Positions 8,872 to 19,353 of a stretch of DNA of 64,000 nt are shown here, in pieces. The stretch is from Streptomyces roseolus (lineage in GTDB: Bacteria > Actinomycetota > Actinomycetes > Streptomycetales > Streptomycetaceae), in NCBI RefSeq assembly GCF_014649855.1, contig NZ_BMTV01000003.1, positions 283,877 through 347,876 of the forward strand, read 5' to 3'. Below the pieces are notes generated by a model. It had not been told where the DNA came from. It saw only the letters and a program-made list of their open reading frames with translations, and did no database searches. Made by a program: the position numbers and the translations under genes. The stretch's first letter is position 1. The number at the start of each line of letters is the position of its first letter.

Positions 8872-9852
8872 TTACTTCGTCAGGGCGATGATCGAGTCGA
8901 TGTACTTCGTCATCGATCCCGGTCCGCCGAACATCCAGATGCCGTCGGGCAGTCGGTGGACGTTGCCCTTCTTCACGAACGGCAGCGAGGTCCACACCTT
9001 GTCCTTGGCGAGGGCGCCGGTGAACGGGGTGCTGTTCTCGTCGCCGTCGTTGCCGATGTAGGCGAAGTGCACGTCGGCGCTGAGCTTGGTCAGGCCCTCG
9101 ACGTCGGTGGTGCCGAGGCCGTACGCCGGGTCGCCCTCGACCTTCCAGTCGTTCTTCAGGCCGAGCTCCTCGTTGACGGCGCCGATGAGCGAGCCGCCGG
9201 TGAAGGGGCGGACGGAGACCTGGTTGGAGACGACGTAGCCGTCGGCGAAGGCCACCTTGGCGCCGCCGAGGCCGGCGCCGGCGAGGGCCTTCTTCCCCTC
9301 CTCGACCTTGGCCTCGAAGGCCTTCTTGAGTTCGGCGGCCTTCTCGGTGGTGCCGGTGGCCCGGGCGAGCAGGTCGAGGTTCTTGTTCATCTGCCCGATC
9401 GGGTCGGCCGCGTCGGCCGACTTGACCTCCACCACGGGGGCGACGGCGCGCAGCTGCTTGACGGCGGCCGGCGGCAGGTCGGTGCTGGCGACGATGAGGT
9501 CCGGCTTCAGGGCGGCGATGGTGTCCATGCTCGGCTCGCCGCGGGTGCCGATGTCCTTGGGCTCGTTCTTCAGCGGGACGGCGGTGTTCCAGGTCTTGTA
9601 GCCCTTGGCGTCGGCGACGCCGACCGGGTCGACGCCGAGCGAGACCAGCAGCTCGACCTCGTGCCACTCGGTGCCGACGACCTTCTCGGCGGGGCCGTCG
9701 AGGACGACCTTCTGGCCCGAGGCGTCGGTGAGGGTGATCTTCTCGGCGGGCTTCTCCGCCTCGGCGTCGGCGGCGGGCTCGGTGGTGCCGCAGGCGGTCA
9801 GGGTGAGGGCCGCCGCGGCGAGGGCCGCGGCGGTGGCGAGGTGTCGTCTCAT
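8872..9852 (-). CDS. Ferric-siderophore-binding lipoprotein (second)
   Basis: Second iron-siderophore-binding lipoprotein of the locus (326 aa, FepB/FhuD-like). The N-terminus MRRHLATAAALA leads to a lipobox LTAC near residues 19-22, followed by an Ala/Glu-rich linker and the two-lobe binding fold. Its start ATG overlaps the ATPase stop codon by 4 nt, and its own stop lies 6 nt before the permease, so the three proteins form one importer. It is only distantly alike to the lipoprotein at 1847-2896, which suggests a different ligand (for example a xenosiderophore) or a division of labour; this is inferred. Confidence 0.92.
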   Translation of the reverse strand: MRRHLATAAALAAAALTLTACGTTEPAADAEAEKPAEKITLTDASGQKVVLDGPAEKVVGTEWHEVELLVSLGVDPVGVADAKGYKTWNTAVPLKNEPKDIGTRGEPSMDTIAALKPDLIVASTDLPPAAVKQLRAVAPVVEVKSADAADPIGQMNKNLDLLARATGTTEKAAELKKAFEAKVEEGKKALAGAGLGGAKVAFADGYVVSNQVSVRPFTGGSLIGAVNEELGLKNDWKVEGDPAYGLGTTDVEGLTKLSADVHFAYIGNDGDENSTPFTGALAKDKVWTSLPFVKKGNVHRLPDGIWMFGGPGSMTKYIDSIIALTK

Positions 9853-10709
9853 GAGGAGGGGCTGAGCCTTTCGCTTCGCGTGTGGTGGCGGCCGATCGCG
9901 CGGGTGCGGAGCCGTCCGGTGAGGGGGTCGGGGTCGACGTCGATGCGGATGCCGTACGTGTCGGTCAACCGCTCGGCCGTCAGGACGTCTTCGGGGAGGC
10001 CGTCGGCGACGACGCGCCCCGCGCGGAGCAGGACGACGCGGTCTCCGACGGCGGCGGCCTGGTCCAGGTCGTGGAGGACGGCGCCGACGGCGATGCCGTG
10101 GTCGTCGGCCAGGTCGCGCATGAGGTCGAGGAGTTCGACCTGGTAGCGCAGGTCGAGGTAGGTGGTCGGCTCGTCCAGGAGGAGGACGCCGGTCTCCTGG
10201 GCGAGGCAGCCGGCGAGCCACACCCGCTGGAGCTGTCCGCCGGACAGGTGCTCGACGCCGCGGTCGGCGAACTCGGCGACGCCGGTCAGGGCGAGCGCCC
10301 GGTCCACGGCCTCCCGGCCGCCCGGATCCGCCTTGCCCCAGCGTCCCCGGTACGGGTAGCGGCCGAACTCGACGACGTCCCGCACGGTCAGCCCGCCGGG
10401 CGTGGGCCGGCCCTGGGTCAGCAGGGCGACGTGGCGCGAGAACTCACGCGGGCTCAGCGCGAGCCCGTCCGTGGCCCGGTCGATGACCAGCTCGGCGGCA
10501 CGGGGCCGCTGGAGCCTGGCGACGGTCCGCAGCAGCGTCGACTTGCCGCTGCCGTTCGGGCCGACCAGGACGGTCACTTCGCCCGGCCGCAGCGTCAACG
10601 ACGCCTCGTGGACGACGTCGACGCCGTCGTAGGCCACGGTGACGCCCGTGGCCGCCAGCTCATGGCCGCGCGGACGGGGGATCGTGGAGGTCTCTTCACC
10701 AACATGCAC
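9849..10709 (-). CDS. Siderophore ABC transporter ATPase
   Basis: Cytoplasmic ATPase that powers the FecCD importer (286 aa, FepC/FhuC family). Visible motifs are Walker A GPNGSGKST, signature LSGGQLQR and Walker B VLLLDEPT. It is the first gene of its operon. The start is taken as GTG at 10709, the first usable codon, but it lies only 5 bp from the iron box and has no Shine-Dalgarno sequence. Either the message is leaderless or translation starts a few codons later. Control by iron is strongly suggested by the operator position. Confidence 0.93.
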   Translation of the reverse strand: MHVGEETSTIPRPRGHELAATGVTVAYDGVDVVHEASLTLRPGEVTVLVGPNGSGKSTLLRTVARLQRPRAAELVIDRATDGLALSPREFSRHVALLTQGRPTPGGLTVRDVVEFGRYPYRGRWGKADPGGREAVDRALALTGVAEFADRGVEHLSGGQLQRVWLAGCLAQETGVLLLDEPTTYLDLRYQVELLDLMRDLADDHGIAVGAVLHDLDQAAAVGDRVVLLRAGRVVADGLPEDVLTAERLTDTYGIRIDVDPDPLTGRLRTRAIGRHHTRSERLSPSS

Positions 10710-10714
10710 GCCGC

Positions 10715-10733
10715 GAAGGTTAGCCTAACCTAA
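10715..10733. promoter_or_regulatory. Iron box in front of the siderophore importer operon
   Basis: Read on the minus strand, TTAGGTTAGGCTAACCTTC matches the actinobacterial iron-box consensus at 16 of 19 positions, with the first twelve bases identical. It ends five bases before the predicted start codon of the ATPase, so bound DmdR/IdeR would cover the transcription start. This is the best iron box in the window. Confidence 0.88.
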
Positions 10734-10970
10734 GTGAATATCGAAAGAGGGGGCCCACCCTTCGATCACAAGGCACTTTCACGCCGCGACAGACACCGTG
10801 ATCGAGCCAGGAGTGCTGGGGAACGGGGCGACGGGGAGGCCGGCGACGCCCACCGCCGGACAGACGCGGCCGGACGGGCGGGCGGGCGGAGGGGGCGCCT
10901 CACGGACACGGGGGCACGCCGACGCGACGACGCGACGACGGCGACCAGGGAAGGGGCGAGCCCCGAAAAC
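10734..10970. other. Intergenic, no gene seen
   Basis: The stretch between the iron box and the tRNA terminator. Open frames here have Arg/Gly-rich shadow-like composition, no ribosome binding site and no recognisable domain. Confidence 0.6.
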
Positions 10971-11014
10971 GATCGAGGGGCCGCTCCAGATCGCTCTGAA
11001 ACGGCCCCTCGATC
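10971..11014 (-). terminator. Rho-independent terminator of tRNA-Pro
   Basis: A perfect 13-bp inverted repeat, GATCGAGGGGCCG and CGGCCCCTCGATC, with an 18-nt loop. Read on the minus strand it is followed by GTTTTC. It begins 15 bp after the 3' end of tRNA-Pro. Confidence 0.85.
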
Positions 11015-11029
11015 AACGACTCTCTCGAG

Positions 11030-11103
<74 letters not shown>

Positions 11104-11475
11104 TTGCCCGTCTGACCTGGGGTTTCCCCCGGCCGGTCGTGCAAGAGAACCATACCGCACTTCCCCCGGTGGTCACGAACCGCTTGACGGGGGTCACTCC
11201 GGGGCGCGGCCCGAGAGGGGGCACGTGCCTGCGGAATGTGGCGAGAATTCGACCCTCCGTGAGGACCCGGGGCGGACGCTGAGGCTCCAGATCGCCCGCA
11301 ACACAGTCGGAAGTGATCGTCAATAGCACAGGTTTCGGACAAAGACGGGGGCGATATTGATCCACCCCGGAAAGATCAACACCATGAACGGGTCGGCCTG
11401 TTCGGGACGGGACCACCGCCGATGCACCACCTGTCCGGACCCCGCCGGACAGGCGTTTCGCAGGGAGGTACTCGT
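11104..11475. other. Intergenic region upstream of the acyl-CoA dehydrogenase
   Basis: About 370 bp that should hold the promoters of tRNA-Pro (minus) and the dehydrogenase (plus). No coding frame with a start, ribosome site and recognisable product is visible. Confidence 0.6.
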
Positions 11476-12684
11476 ATGGACAGCTACTTCAGCAGCCGGC
11501 TGCATCATCGGCTGCGCGAGACCGTACGCGATTTCGCCGAACGGGAGGTGCGGCCCCGCATAGCCGAGATGGAGGCCTCCCGCACGGTCCACCACGAGCT
11601 GTCCCGGCTGATCGCCGCGCAGGGCTGGCTGGGGGCGACGATCAGCCCCGAGTACGGCGGCATGGGCGCCGGCCACCTCGCCAAGACGATCATCATCGAG
11701 GAGCTGTCCCGGGTCAGCGGAGCCATGGGCGCCATGGTCCAGGCCTCCCAGCTGGGCACCGCCAAGATCGTCCACTTCGGCTCCGACGCCCAGCGCAAGA
11801 CCTGGCTGCCGAAGGTCGCCTCGGGCGAGTGCCTGCCGACGATCGCGGTCACCGAGCCGGAGTCCGGCGGCCACGTCCTCGGGATGGAGGCGAGCGCCGT
11901 CCGGGACGGCGACGACTACATCATCAACGGCAGCAAGATCTACGTCGGAAACAGCCACGTCGGCGACCTGCACGGCGTCGTGGTCAGGACCGGCCCCGGC
12001 TCGAAGGGGCTCACCGCCTTCCTCGTCGAGTCCGACCGCCCCGGCTTCCGGCTCGGCCCGCAGCAGCCGGCCATGGGCCTGCACGGCTTCAGCTTCGGCG
12101 AGCTGATCTTCGAGAACTGCCGGGTCCCGGCCGCCAACCGGCTGGGCGACGAGGGCGACGGCCTCGCCGTCGCGTACTCCTCCAGCGTGCTCTACGGCCG
12201 GGCCAACCTCACCGCCGTCTCCCTCGGCATCCACACCGCGATCCTGGAGGAGACCACCCGCTTCGCCCGCGAGCGGATCCGCTACGGCGAGCCGTTGTCG
12301 GAACTGCCCACGGTGAAGCTCAAGCTGGGCCAGATGCAGTCGCGCCTGATGACCGCGCGGCTCGCCGCGTACCACGCGGTGCACCTGCTCGACCAGGGCC
12401 GTTCCTGCGACACCGAGCTGATGAACGCCAAGCTGGTGAACGTGGAGTCGGCCATCGACTCCGGCCGCAACGCCATGGAGATCCACGCCGCCGCCGGCCT
12501 CTTCACCGATCGCTCCATCGAGCGCTACCTCCGCGACGCGCACCACATCTTCGCGCCGGCCGGCACCTCCGACGTCCAGCTCCTCCGGCTCGGCGAGGTC
12601 GCCCTCGGCCAGGACAAGGGCAGCTGGTCGGAGCGGCTCTCCGAACTGGTCCGCACCCCGGAACCGGAGCCCGCCGCCGTCTGA
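11476..12684 (+). CDS. Acyl-CoA dehydrogenase family protein
   Basis: FAD-dependent acyl-CoA dehydrogenase fold, 402 aa, a normal length with N-terminal helical, middle beta-barrel and C-terminal helical domains. Visible features are the flavin-contacting TEPESGG region near residues 133-139, the substrate/FAD segment RERIRYGEPLSELPTVK, and the C-terminal RDAHHIFAPAGTSDVQ. Medium-chain enzymes have the catalytic Glu in YEGT at this last site, but here the aligned residue is Ala362 (PAGT). The base may lie elsewhere, as in isovaleryl-type enzymes, or the protein may act on an unusual acyl carrier. Start is ATG at 11476 with GGAGGT 6 nt upstream. It is monocistronic and ends at a strong hairpin. 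Confidence 0.9.
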   Translation: MDSYFSSRLHHRLRETVRDFAEREVRPRIAEMEASRTVHHELSRLIAAQGWLGATISPEYGGMGAGHLAKTIIIEELSRVSGAMGAMVQASQLGTAKIVHFGSDAQRKTWLPKVASGECLPTIAVTEPESGGHVLGMEASAVRDGDDYIINGSKIYVGNSHVGDLHGVVVRTGPGSKGLTAFLVESDRPGFRLGPQQPAMGLHGFSFGELIFENCRVPAANRLGDEGDGLAVAYSSSVLYGRANLTAVSLGIHTAILEETTRFARERIRYGEPLSELPTVKLKLGQMQSRLMTARLAAYHAVHLLDQGRSCDTELMNAKLVNVESAIDSGRNAMEIHAAAGLFTDRSIERYLRDAHHIFAPAGTSDVQLLRLGEVALGQDKGSWSERLSELVRTPEPEPAAV

Positions 12685-12700
12685 GCCCCGGAAAGGGCGA

Positions 12701-12728
12701 GGGCCCGTACGGCGTACCGTACGGGCCC
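12701..12728. terminator. Bidirectional hairpin terminator
   Basis: A perfect 12-bp stem GGGCCCGTACGG / CCGTACGGGCCC with a CGTA loop. It sits between the convergent acyl-CoA dehydrogenase and the GAF gene that ends the conservon operon, so it can serve both. Confidence 0.8.
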
Positions 12729-12748
12729 CGCCTCCGCGTGGGCGCGGC

Positions 12749-13321
12749 TCAGAACCTGCCGTCCTCGCGGCGGTGGATCTGCTCGACCAGCTCCGCCGCC
12801 ATCTGCTTGATGGTCTCCAGGCCCGAACGGCCCCAGGGCCGGACGTCGGTGTCGACCACGCAGATGGTGCCGAGCGCCACGCCGGTCCGGTCGATCAGCG
12901 GCGCGCCCATGTAGGAGCGGATGCCGATCTCGTCCACGACGGGGTTGCCGGCGAAGCGCGGGTAGTCGCAGACGTCCTCCAGGACGAGCGCCTTCCGCCG
13001 GACCACGACGTGCGGGCAGTAGCCGTGGTCGCGGGCCATGAACCGGCCGACGCCGCCCGCGCCGGCCGCCGCCGCGCCCAGGTCGCTGCCCGAGTGGGAG
13101 CCGCCCGGGGTGTGCAGGCCGGCGAAGAACTGCCGGTTCTCGTCGATGAAGTTGACCATCGAGAACGGGGCCCCGGTGATCTCCGCGAGCCGCTGCGCGA
13201 ACTCGTCGAAGGCCGGGTCGGGGCGTTCCCCGAGGCCCAGTTCGCGCAGCCGCCGGACCCGGTCCGGGGCCTCCTTGTCGATGGGGGTCAGGAGGAGGTG
13301 ACCGGTCGGGTCGTAGGTCAT
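12749..13321 (-). CDS. GAF-domain protein at the end of the conservon operon
   Basis: Small cytosolic sensor-like protein (190 aa) made of essentially one GAF domain (about residues 30-175). It contains the GAF features FSMVNFIDENRQFF and YMGAPLIDRTGVALG, and a Cys in the DHGYCPH segment that could contact a ligand. No output domain is attached. Its ATG overlaps the stop of the conservon GTPase by 4 nt (ATGA), so the two are translationally coupled. It therefore probably feeds a signal into, or receives one from, the CvnA-D membrane complex. The ligand is unknown. Confidence 0.85.
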   Translation of the reverse strand: MTYDPTGHLLLTPIDKEAPDRVRRLRELGLGERPDPAFDEFAQRLAEITGAPFSMVNFIDENRQFFAGLHTPGGSHSGSDLGAAAAGAGGVGRFMARDHGYCPHVVVRRKALVLEDVCDYPRFAGNPVVDEIGIRSYMGAPLIDRTGVALGTICVVDTDVRPWGRSGLETIKQMAAELVEQIHRREDGRF

Positions 13322-13941
13322 GGCGTGACTCCGAAGCTCGGCTCGCTGGCCGGTGTCGAGTTGAGGAGGTGCTGGACGAGGGTCAGCAGCGTGCTGATGG
13401 CGGAGCTGGAGATGCGGGCGTCGCAGAGGACGATCGGCACCAGGGGGTCGAGGTCGAGGGCCTGCCGGATCTCCTCCCGGTCGTACCGGAAGGCGCCGTC
13501 GAACTCGTTGACCGCCACCACGAAGGCGATGCCCCGGCGTTCGAAGAAGTCGATCGCCGAGAAGCATTCCTGGAGGCGTCGGGTGTCGGCGAGGACGACC
13601 GCGCCGAGCGCGCCCTCGGACAGCTCGTCCCACATGAACCAGAACCGCTCCTGGCCCGGGGTGCCGAAGAGGTAGAGGACGTTGCGGTCGTCGAGGGTGA
13701 TCCGGCCGAAGTCCATGGCCACGGTGGTCGTGGTCTTGTTCTCCACGCCCTCCAGGCTGTCGGTGGCGGCGCTGACCGAGGTCAGCAGCTCCTCCGTGCT
13801 GAGCGGTTCGATCTCGCTGACCGCTCCGACGAAGGTCGTCTTTCCCACGCCGAAACCCCCCGCCACCAGGATCTTCAGCGCGGTGGGGAAGGGATCGGCC
13901 GCGAGACCGTCATGGCGTTCAGAGCCGCTGTCGTAGGCCAT
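13318..13941 (-). CDS. cvnD: Conservon GTPase CvnD
   Basis: Ras/MglA-like small GTPase of the Streptomyces conservon (207 aa). Walker A is GGFGVGKTT near residues 28-36. The switch/G3 region is FGTPGQERFWFMWDEL, with an unusual Gly-Gln after Pro as in the family, and G4 is VAVNEFD. In conservons the GTPase associates with the kinase-like CvnA, the roadblock CvnB and the DUF742 protein CvnC at the membrane, much like an animal G-protein-coupled system. It overlaps cvnC by 23 nt at its 5' end and the GAF gene by 4 nt at its 3' end. Start ATG at 13941 was chosen because residues upstream lack family similarity. Confidence 0.93.
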   Translation of the reverse strand: MAYDSGSERHDGLAADPFPTALKILVAGGFGVGKTTFVGAVSEIEPLSTEELLTSVSAATDSLEGVENKTTTTVAMDFGRITLDDRNVLYLFGTPGQERFWFMWDELSEGALGAVVLADTRRLQECFSAIDFFERRGIAFVVAVNEFDGAFRYDREEIRQALDLDPLVPIVLCDARISSSAISTLLTLVQHLLNSTPASEPSFGVTP

Positions 13942-14296
13942 CGAGCACTGCCTCCAGCAAGGAACGGTCGGATGGGTTGGCGTGGAAGCGGGGGGCCCGC
14001 GCGGTGAGGGCCCCACAGTCCACGAGGTCGGAGAGGAGGACCTTCGTGACGGCCGCCGGCAGCCTTAAGTGCGCCGCGATCTCGGCCACCGAGGTGGGCC
14101 CGTCGCACAGCCCGAGGGCCAGGCCGTGCTCGGGGCCCATGTGGGCCAGGGGCCCGGAGCCGGTCGCCATCACCAGGGAGAGCAGGTCGAGCGAGGTGGT
14201 GGGCCGGGTCCGTCCGCCGCTGACGGTGTAGGGACGGATGAGCCGGCCGGCCGCGTCGTCGAGCCAGGGCCCTTCCTGCGGGGGTGAGGCGTTCAC
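13919..14296 (-). CDS. cvnC: Conservon DUF742 protein CvnC
   Basis: A 125-aa protein of the DUF742 family, third member of the conservon. It has the family segment RLIRPYTVSGGRTRP near residues 18-32 and a winged-helix-like C-terminal half containing SVAEIAAHLRLP and VLLSDLVDCGAL. Start is GTG at 14296, overlapping the cvnB stop by 4 nt. Known role: partner of CvnA and CvnD in a membrane-associated signalling complex that affects development and secondary metabolism. Confidence 0.93.
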   Translation of the reverse strand: MNASPPQEGPWLDDAAGRLIRPYTVSGGRTRPTTSLDLLSLVMATGSGPLAHMGPEHGLALGLCDGPTSVAEIAAHLRLPAAVTKVLLSDLVDCGALTARAPRFHANPSDRSLLEAVLDGLRQRL

Positions 14297-14727
14297 TGAC
14301 CGGCGCCACCCGCCGCTGCGGCCGCCTGCCGGGCGGGCGTCATCAGGTACGGGCGGACGCTCTTGACCAGCATCGCCATCTCGTAGCCGAGGACGGCGGC
14401 GTCGGCCTCGCGCCCGGCGAGGACGGCCAGGCAGGTGCCGGAGCCGGCGGTGGAGACGAAGAGCAGGGTGGAGTCGAGCTCCACGACGACCTGGCGGACC
14501 TCGCCGCCGTCGCCGAACCGGACGCCGGCGCTGCGGCCGAGCGAGTACAGCCCGGAGGCGAGGGCCGCCATGTGGTCGGCGGCGTCGGGGTCGAGGCCGT
14601 GGACGGATTTCACCAGGCCGTCGGAGGAGAGCAGGACCGCGCTGCGGGTGTACGGGACCCGCTGGACCAGACCGCTCAGCAGCCAGTCGAGATCCGAGGA
14701 ATGGCCGTTCGGCACATTGCTCGCCAT
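14293..14727 (-). CDS. cvnB: Conservon roadblock/LC7 protein CvnB
   Basis: A 144-aa roadblock/LC7-domain protein, probably a dimeric scaffold or GTPase-activating partner for CvnD, by analogy with MglB. The domain spans residues ~12-105: DLDWLLSGLVQRVP, the strand SAVLLSSDG, the helix ADHMAALASGLYSLG and the closing strand STLLFVSTAGSGTCLAVLA. It begins 7 nt after the cvnA stop and is coupled to cvnC by a 4-nt overlap. Start ATG at 14727 was chosen because upstream codons are Arg/Pro-rich and unlike the family. Confidence 0.94.
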   Translation of the reverse strand: MASNVPNGHSSDLDWLLSGLVQRVPYTRSAVLLSSDGLVKSVHGLDPDAADHMAALASGLYSLGRSAGVRFGDGGEVRQVVVELDSTLLFVSTAGSGTCLAVLAGREADAAVLGYEMAMLVKSVRPYLMTPARQAAAAAGGAGQ

Positions 14728-14734
14728 TGTGTGT

Positions 14735-16558
14735 CTACTCCTTGTGCGCGTCGCCGTGACGCAGCGACTCCTGGGGGGTGGGCTGGGATTCGGCGAGGCC
14801 GATCCCACGCTGGAAGGCGGCCATCAGGCCGGGGTCGTGCAGGGCGTGTTCCTCGGCGGGACGGGCCTGCGGCTCGTCGCGCAGCTGGGGGACGAGGTGC
14901 TCCTGGGCGCGCCGCTTGGGCAGGTCCGGCCGGCCGGACGCCTCCGGGCGGGCCGCCGGGGGCACGGCGCCGAACCCGGCCGCGAGGTAAGGGCGTTCCG
15001 GTGCGGCCGGCGCGGGGGGCGCCGGCGCCGCGGGGGCGGGCGGCGGCTGGTAGGCGTACGGAGCCGGGGCCGGGGCCTCCGCGGGTACGGGGGCGGGGGC
15101 GGCGGGCGCGGCCGGCGCGAGCGGGGCCGTGGGGGCGTCGCCGCGGGGGTGCGGCGGCTCGGCGTGCGGGGCGGGCTGGGCGTACGCGGGCTGCGGGGCC
15201 GGGGCCTGGGGAGCCTGCGGGGCCGGGGCCTGCGCCGGGATCTGGGGCTGCTGGGGGTGCTGCTGCGGGGTGGCGCCGGTGACCGCGGCGGTCTGGCGCT
15301 CGTGCTGGGCGAGGCCCTCGGGGTCGGCGCCGAGGAGTCCCTGCGGGAGGACGAGGACGGCCTGGATGCCGCCGTAGATGTTCGACTGGAGGCGGACGGC
15401 GATGCCGTGGCGCCGGGCCAGCGCGGAGACCACGAACAGGCCGATGCGGCCGTCCTGGAGGAGGTGGGCGACGTTGACCTGGTCGGGGTCGGCGAGCAGG
15501 GCGTTCATCTTGTTCTGCTCGACGACGGGCATGCCGAGGCCGCGGTCCTCGACCTCGATGGCGAGGCCCGCGGTGACGTACTGGGCGCGCAGCAGCACGG
15601 TGGTGTGCGGCGCGGAGAAGACCGTGGCGTTCTCGACGAGCTCGGCCAGGAGGTGGATGACGTCGGCGACGGCGTGGCCGCGCAGTGTGCCGTCGATCGG
15701 CGGGACGAGCTTGACCCGGGGGTACTGCTCGACCTCGGCGATGGAGGAGCGGAGCACCTCGGTCATGGTGACCGGGTTGGACCACTGGCGGCGGGAGATC
15801 GCGCCGCCGAGGACGGCGAGGTTCTCGGCGTGCCGGCGGATGCGGGTGGCCAGGTGGTCGACCTGGAAGAGGCCCTTGAGCAGGTCGGGGTCCTCGACCT
15901 CGTTCTCCAGCTCGTCGAGGAGCTGGATCTCGCGGTGGACGAGGGACTGGAGCCGGCGGGCGAGGTTCACGAAGACCTCGACCTTCTGCTCGTTGCCGAC
16001 GCTGGAGGAGAGGCGGGAGGCCTGGACGACGGCGGCGACGGCCGCCTCGTGGGAGCGGGCCAGCTCGGCGCCGAGCCGGTCGAACTCGTCGCCGTGGGTG
16101 GTGTCGGGGAGGGCGGGCCGGGGGGCCAGGTCCTCGCCGCGGCGCAACTGCTCGACCAGCGTGTGGAGTTCGTCCTGCGTCCGGGTGGCGTCGCGGCGCA
16201 GCGCGCCGACCCGGTCCAGGACGGCCCGGGCGGCGCGGTCGGCGCCGAGCGCGGCGGCCGTCACCGAGGCGACGGTGAGGGCGGCGGCGCCGGTGAGCGC
16301 GGCCCACAGACCGGGCGTCGGGGCGGTGCCGGTGGAGCGCAGGGTGAAGAGCACGGCGGCGGCGCCGCCGAGGGCGACGGCGACGGCGGGCAGGACCGAG
16401 GTGCGCAACAGCTGGGGGCGTATGCGGACTTCGAGGGGAGCGGCCGTCGCGGGCCTGGTCTGGCTGGCGCCGGTGGTCGTGGTGCGGGCGCCCGAACGGC
16501 CGTGCCGCCCGCCCTCGCGACGGTCGGACCGCGGGGCGGGTGCGCGAAGTTGTGACAT
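14735..16558 (-). CDS. cvnA: Conservon membrane histidine-kinase-like protein CvnA
   Basis: Membrane sensor of the conservon (607 aa). After a basic N-terminus, two hydrophobic segments lie near residues 50-70 and 80-105. A helical HAMP/dimerisation region follows, then a HATPase_c domain with N-box LAELVENATVFSAP and G-boxes VEDRGLGMP and DGRIGLFVVSALARRHG. The last ~190 residues are Pro/Ala/Gln-rich and disordered. CvnA proteins bind the CvnB-C-D partners rather than a classical response regulator, and none is present here. Start ATG at 16558 has AAGGA 5 nt upstream. It is the first gene of the five-gene operon. Confidence 0.93.
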   Translation of the reverse strand: MSQLRAPAPRSDRREGGRHGRSGARTTTTGASQTRPATAAPLEVRIRPQLLRTSVLPAVAVALGGAAAVLFTLRSTGTAPTPGLWAALTGAAALTVASVTAAALGADRAARAVLDRVGALRRDATRTQDELHTLVEQLRRGEDLAPRPALPDTTHGDEFDRLGAELARSHEAAVAAVVQASRLSSSVGNEQKVEVFVNLARRLQSLVHREIQLLDELENEVEDPDLLKGLFQVDHLATRIRRHAENLAVLGGAISRRQWSNPVTMTEVLRSSIAEVEQYPRVKLVPPIDGTLRGHAVADVIHLLAELVENATVFSAPHTTVLLRAQYVTAGLAIEVEDRGLGMPVVEQNKMNALLADPDQVNVAHLLQDGRIGLFVVSALARRHGIAVRLQSNIYGGIQAVLVLPQGLLGADPEGLAQHERQTAAVTGATPQQHPQQPQIPAQAPAPQAPQAPAPQPAYAQPAPHAEPPHPRGDAPTAPLAPAAPAAPAPVPAEAPAPAPYAYQPPPAPAAPAPPAPAAPERPYLAAGFGAVPPAARPEASGRPDLPKRRAQEHLVPQLRDEPQARPAEEHALHDPGLMAAFQRGIGLAESQPTPQESLRHGDAHKE

Positions 16559-17016
16559 GGGTGTCCTTGGTACGTGCCCGGGAAATCGGCGTACTGAGGG
16601 GTGCTTGCGGGGACTCGTGGGCCGGGGTCGGGGGGTGGTGCCGGGGAGGCTGCGGATGGGGACGGCAGGTGCGATGAGCCTACCGATGATCAGCGACCAC
16701 ACACTGTAGTCGTCAACCGTTCACGTGCGGTGCGCAGTTGGCAAATGTGCCCGTAGACCTGGGGAATCTGCTATTCACCCCCACTGGGAGGCCGAGATCG
16801 ATTGGCTGAAAGTCGCCTGTTCGACAGGGGAGTTGTCGAAGACCGGAACCGTACGAAAGAGGGCGGAGAGGCCAATTGACCTCTCCTCTCTGCGGAAACA
16901 CGCCCGGCCCGCCCACGAGCGGAATCCTCCGGAGGGCTTCCGAACCGCCCCTCCGACCCTCCTCCGTCACGGAGCGTGAACGCTCTGGGGAGGGGCGGGG
17001 CTGTCATCCTGGTCCC
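16559..17016. other. Intergenic promoter region of the conservon
   Basis: About 460 bp between divergent genes, less GC-rich than the flanks. It must hold the cvn operon promoter on the minus strand. No gene or clear operator was found. Confidence 0.55.
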
Positions 17017-17412
17017 ATGAACGCCGAAGCCGAGCTCTCCCGCCGTCCGCTGCTCGTCGTGGACGGGGCCAATGTCGTGGGCTCCGTGCCGGACGGCTGG
17101 TGGCGCGACCGGCGGGGCGCGGCGGAGCGGCTGCGGGACCGGCTGGCCGCGCACGGCGGGCCCGCCGACGGCCCGTTCCCGGGGCCGTACGAGATCGTGC
17201 TGGTGGTCGAGGGCCGCGCCCGGGGCGTCGGTTCCGTGCCGGGGGTGCGGGTCGAGGAGGCGCCCGGCAGCGGCGACGACCTGATCGCCGAGCTGGCCCG
17301 CCGGGCCCACGGCCGGCCGTGTCTGGTGATCACGGCCGACCGGGAGCTGCGCCGCCGGGTGGAGGAGACGGGCGCCCACTGCGCGGGCCCCCGCAGCCTC
17401 CCGGGCGGCTGA
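17017..17412 (+). CDS. NYN/PIN-like RNA-binding or nuclease-fold protein
   Basis: A 131-aa protein of the NYN (YacP/PIN-like) fold. It starts with the family strand LLVVDGANVVGSVPDGWW (acidic Asp near residue 16), has a middle strand YEIVLVVEG, then GSGDDLIAELARRA and LVITADRELRRRVEETG. These three acidic sites (DGAN, GDDL, TADREL) are those that bind metal in NYN/PIN nucleases, so RNA cleavage or binding is plausible but unproven. Start is ATG at 17017. It stands alone and converges on the serine hydrolase with only 34 bp between. Confidence 0.8.
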   Translation: MNAEAELSRRPLLVVDGANVVGSVPDGWWRDRRGAAERLRDRLAAHGGPADGPFPGPYEIVLVVEGRARGVGSVPGVRVEEAPGSGDDLIAELARRAHGRPCLVITADRELRRRVEETGAHCAGPRSLPGG

Positions 17413-17424
17413 ACGGGGCGGGGG

Positions 17425-17441
17425 CGGCGCCGGGGGCGCCG
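17425..17441. terminator. Short GC hairpin between convergent genes
   Basis: CGGCGCC-GGG-GGCGCCG, a 7-bp stem with a 3-nt loop, lies between the NYN gene and the serine hydrolase. No T-run. It may help end both transcripts. Confidence 0.45.
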
Positions 17442-17446
17442 ACGGC

Positions 17447-19353
<1,907 letters not shown>

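Noticed and set aside
6967..10146. Very long plus-strand frame opposite the siderophore importer genes
   Set aside because: Asp/Glu/Gly-rich shadow produced by high-GC codon bias; the minus-strand genes have clear motifs and junctions.
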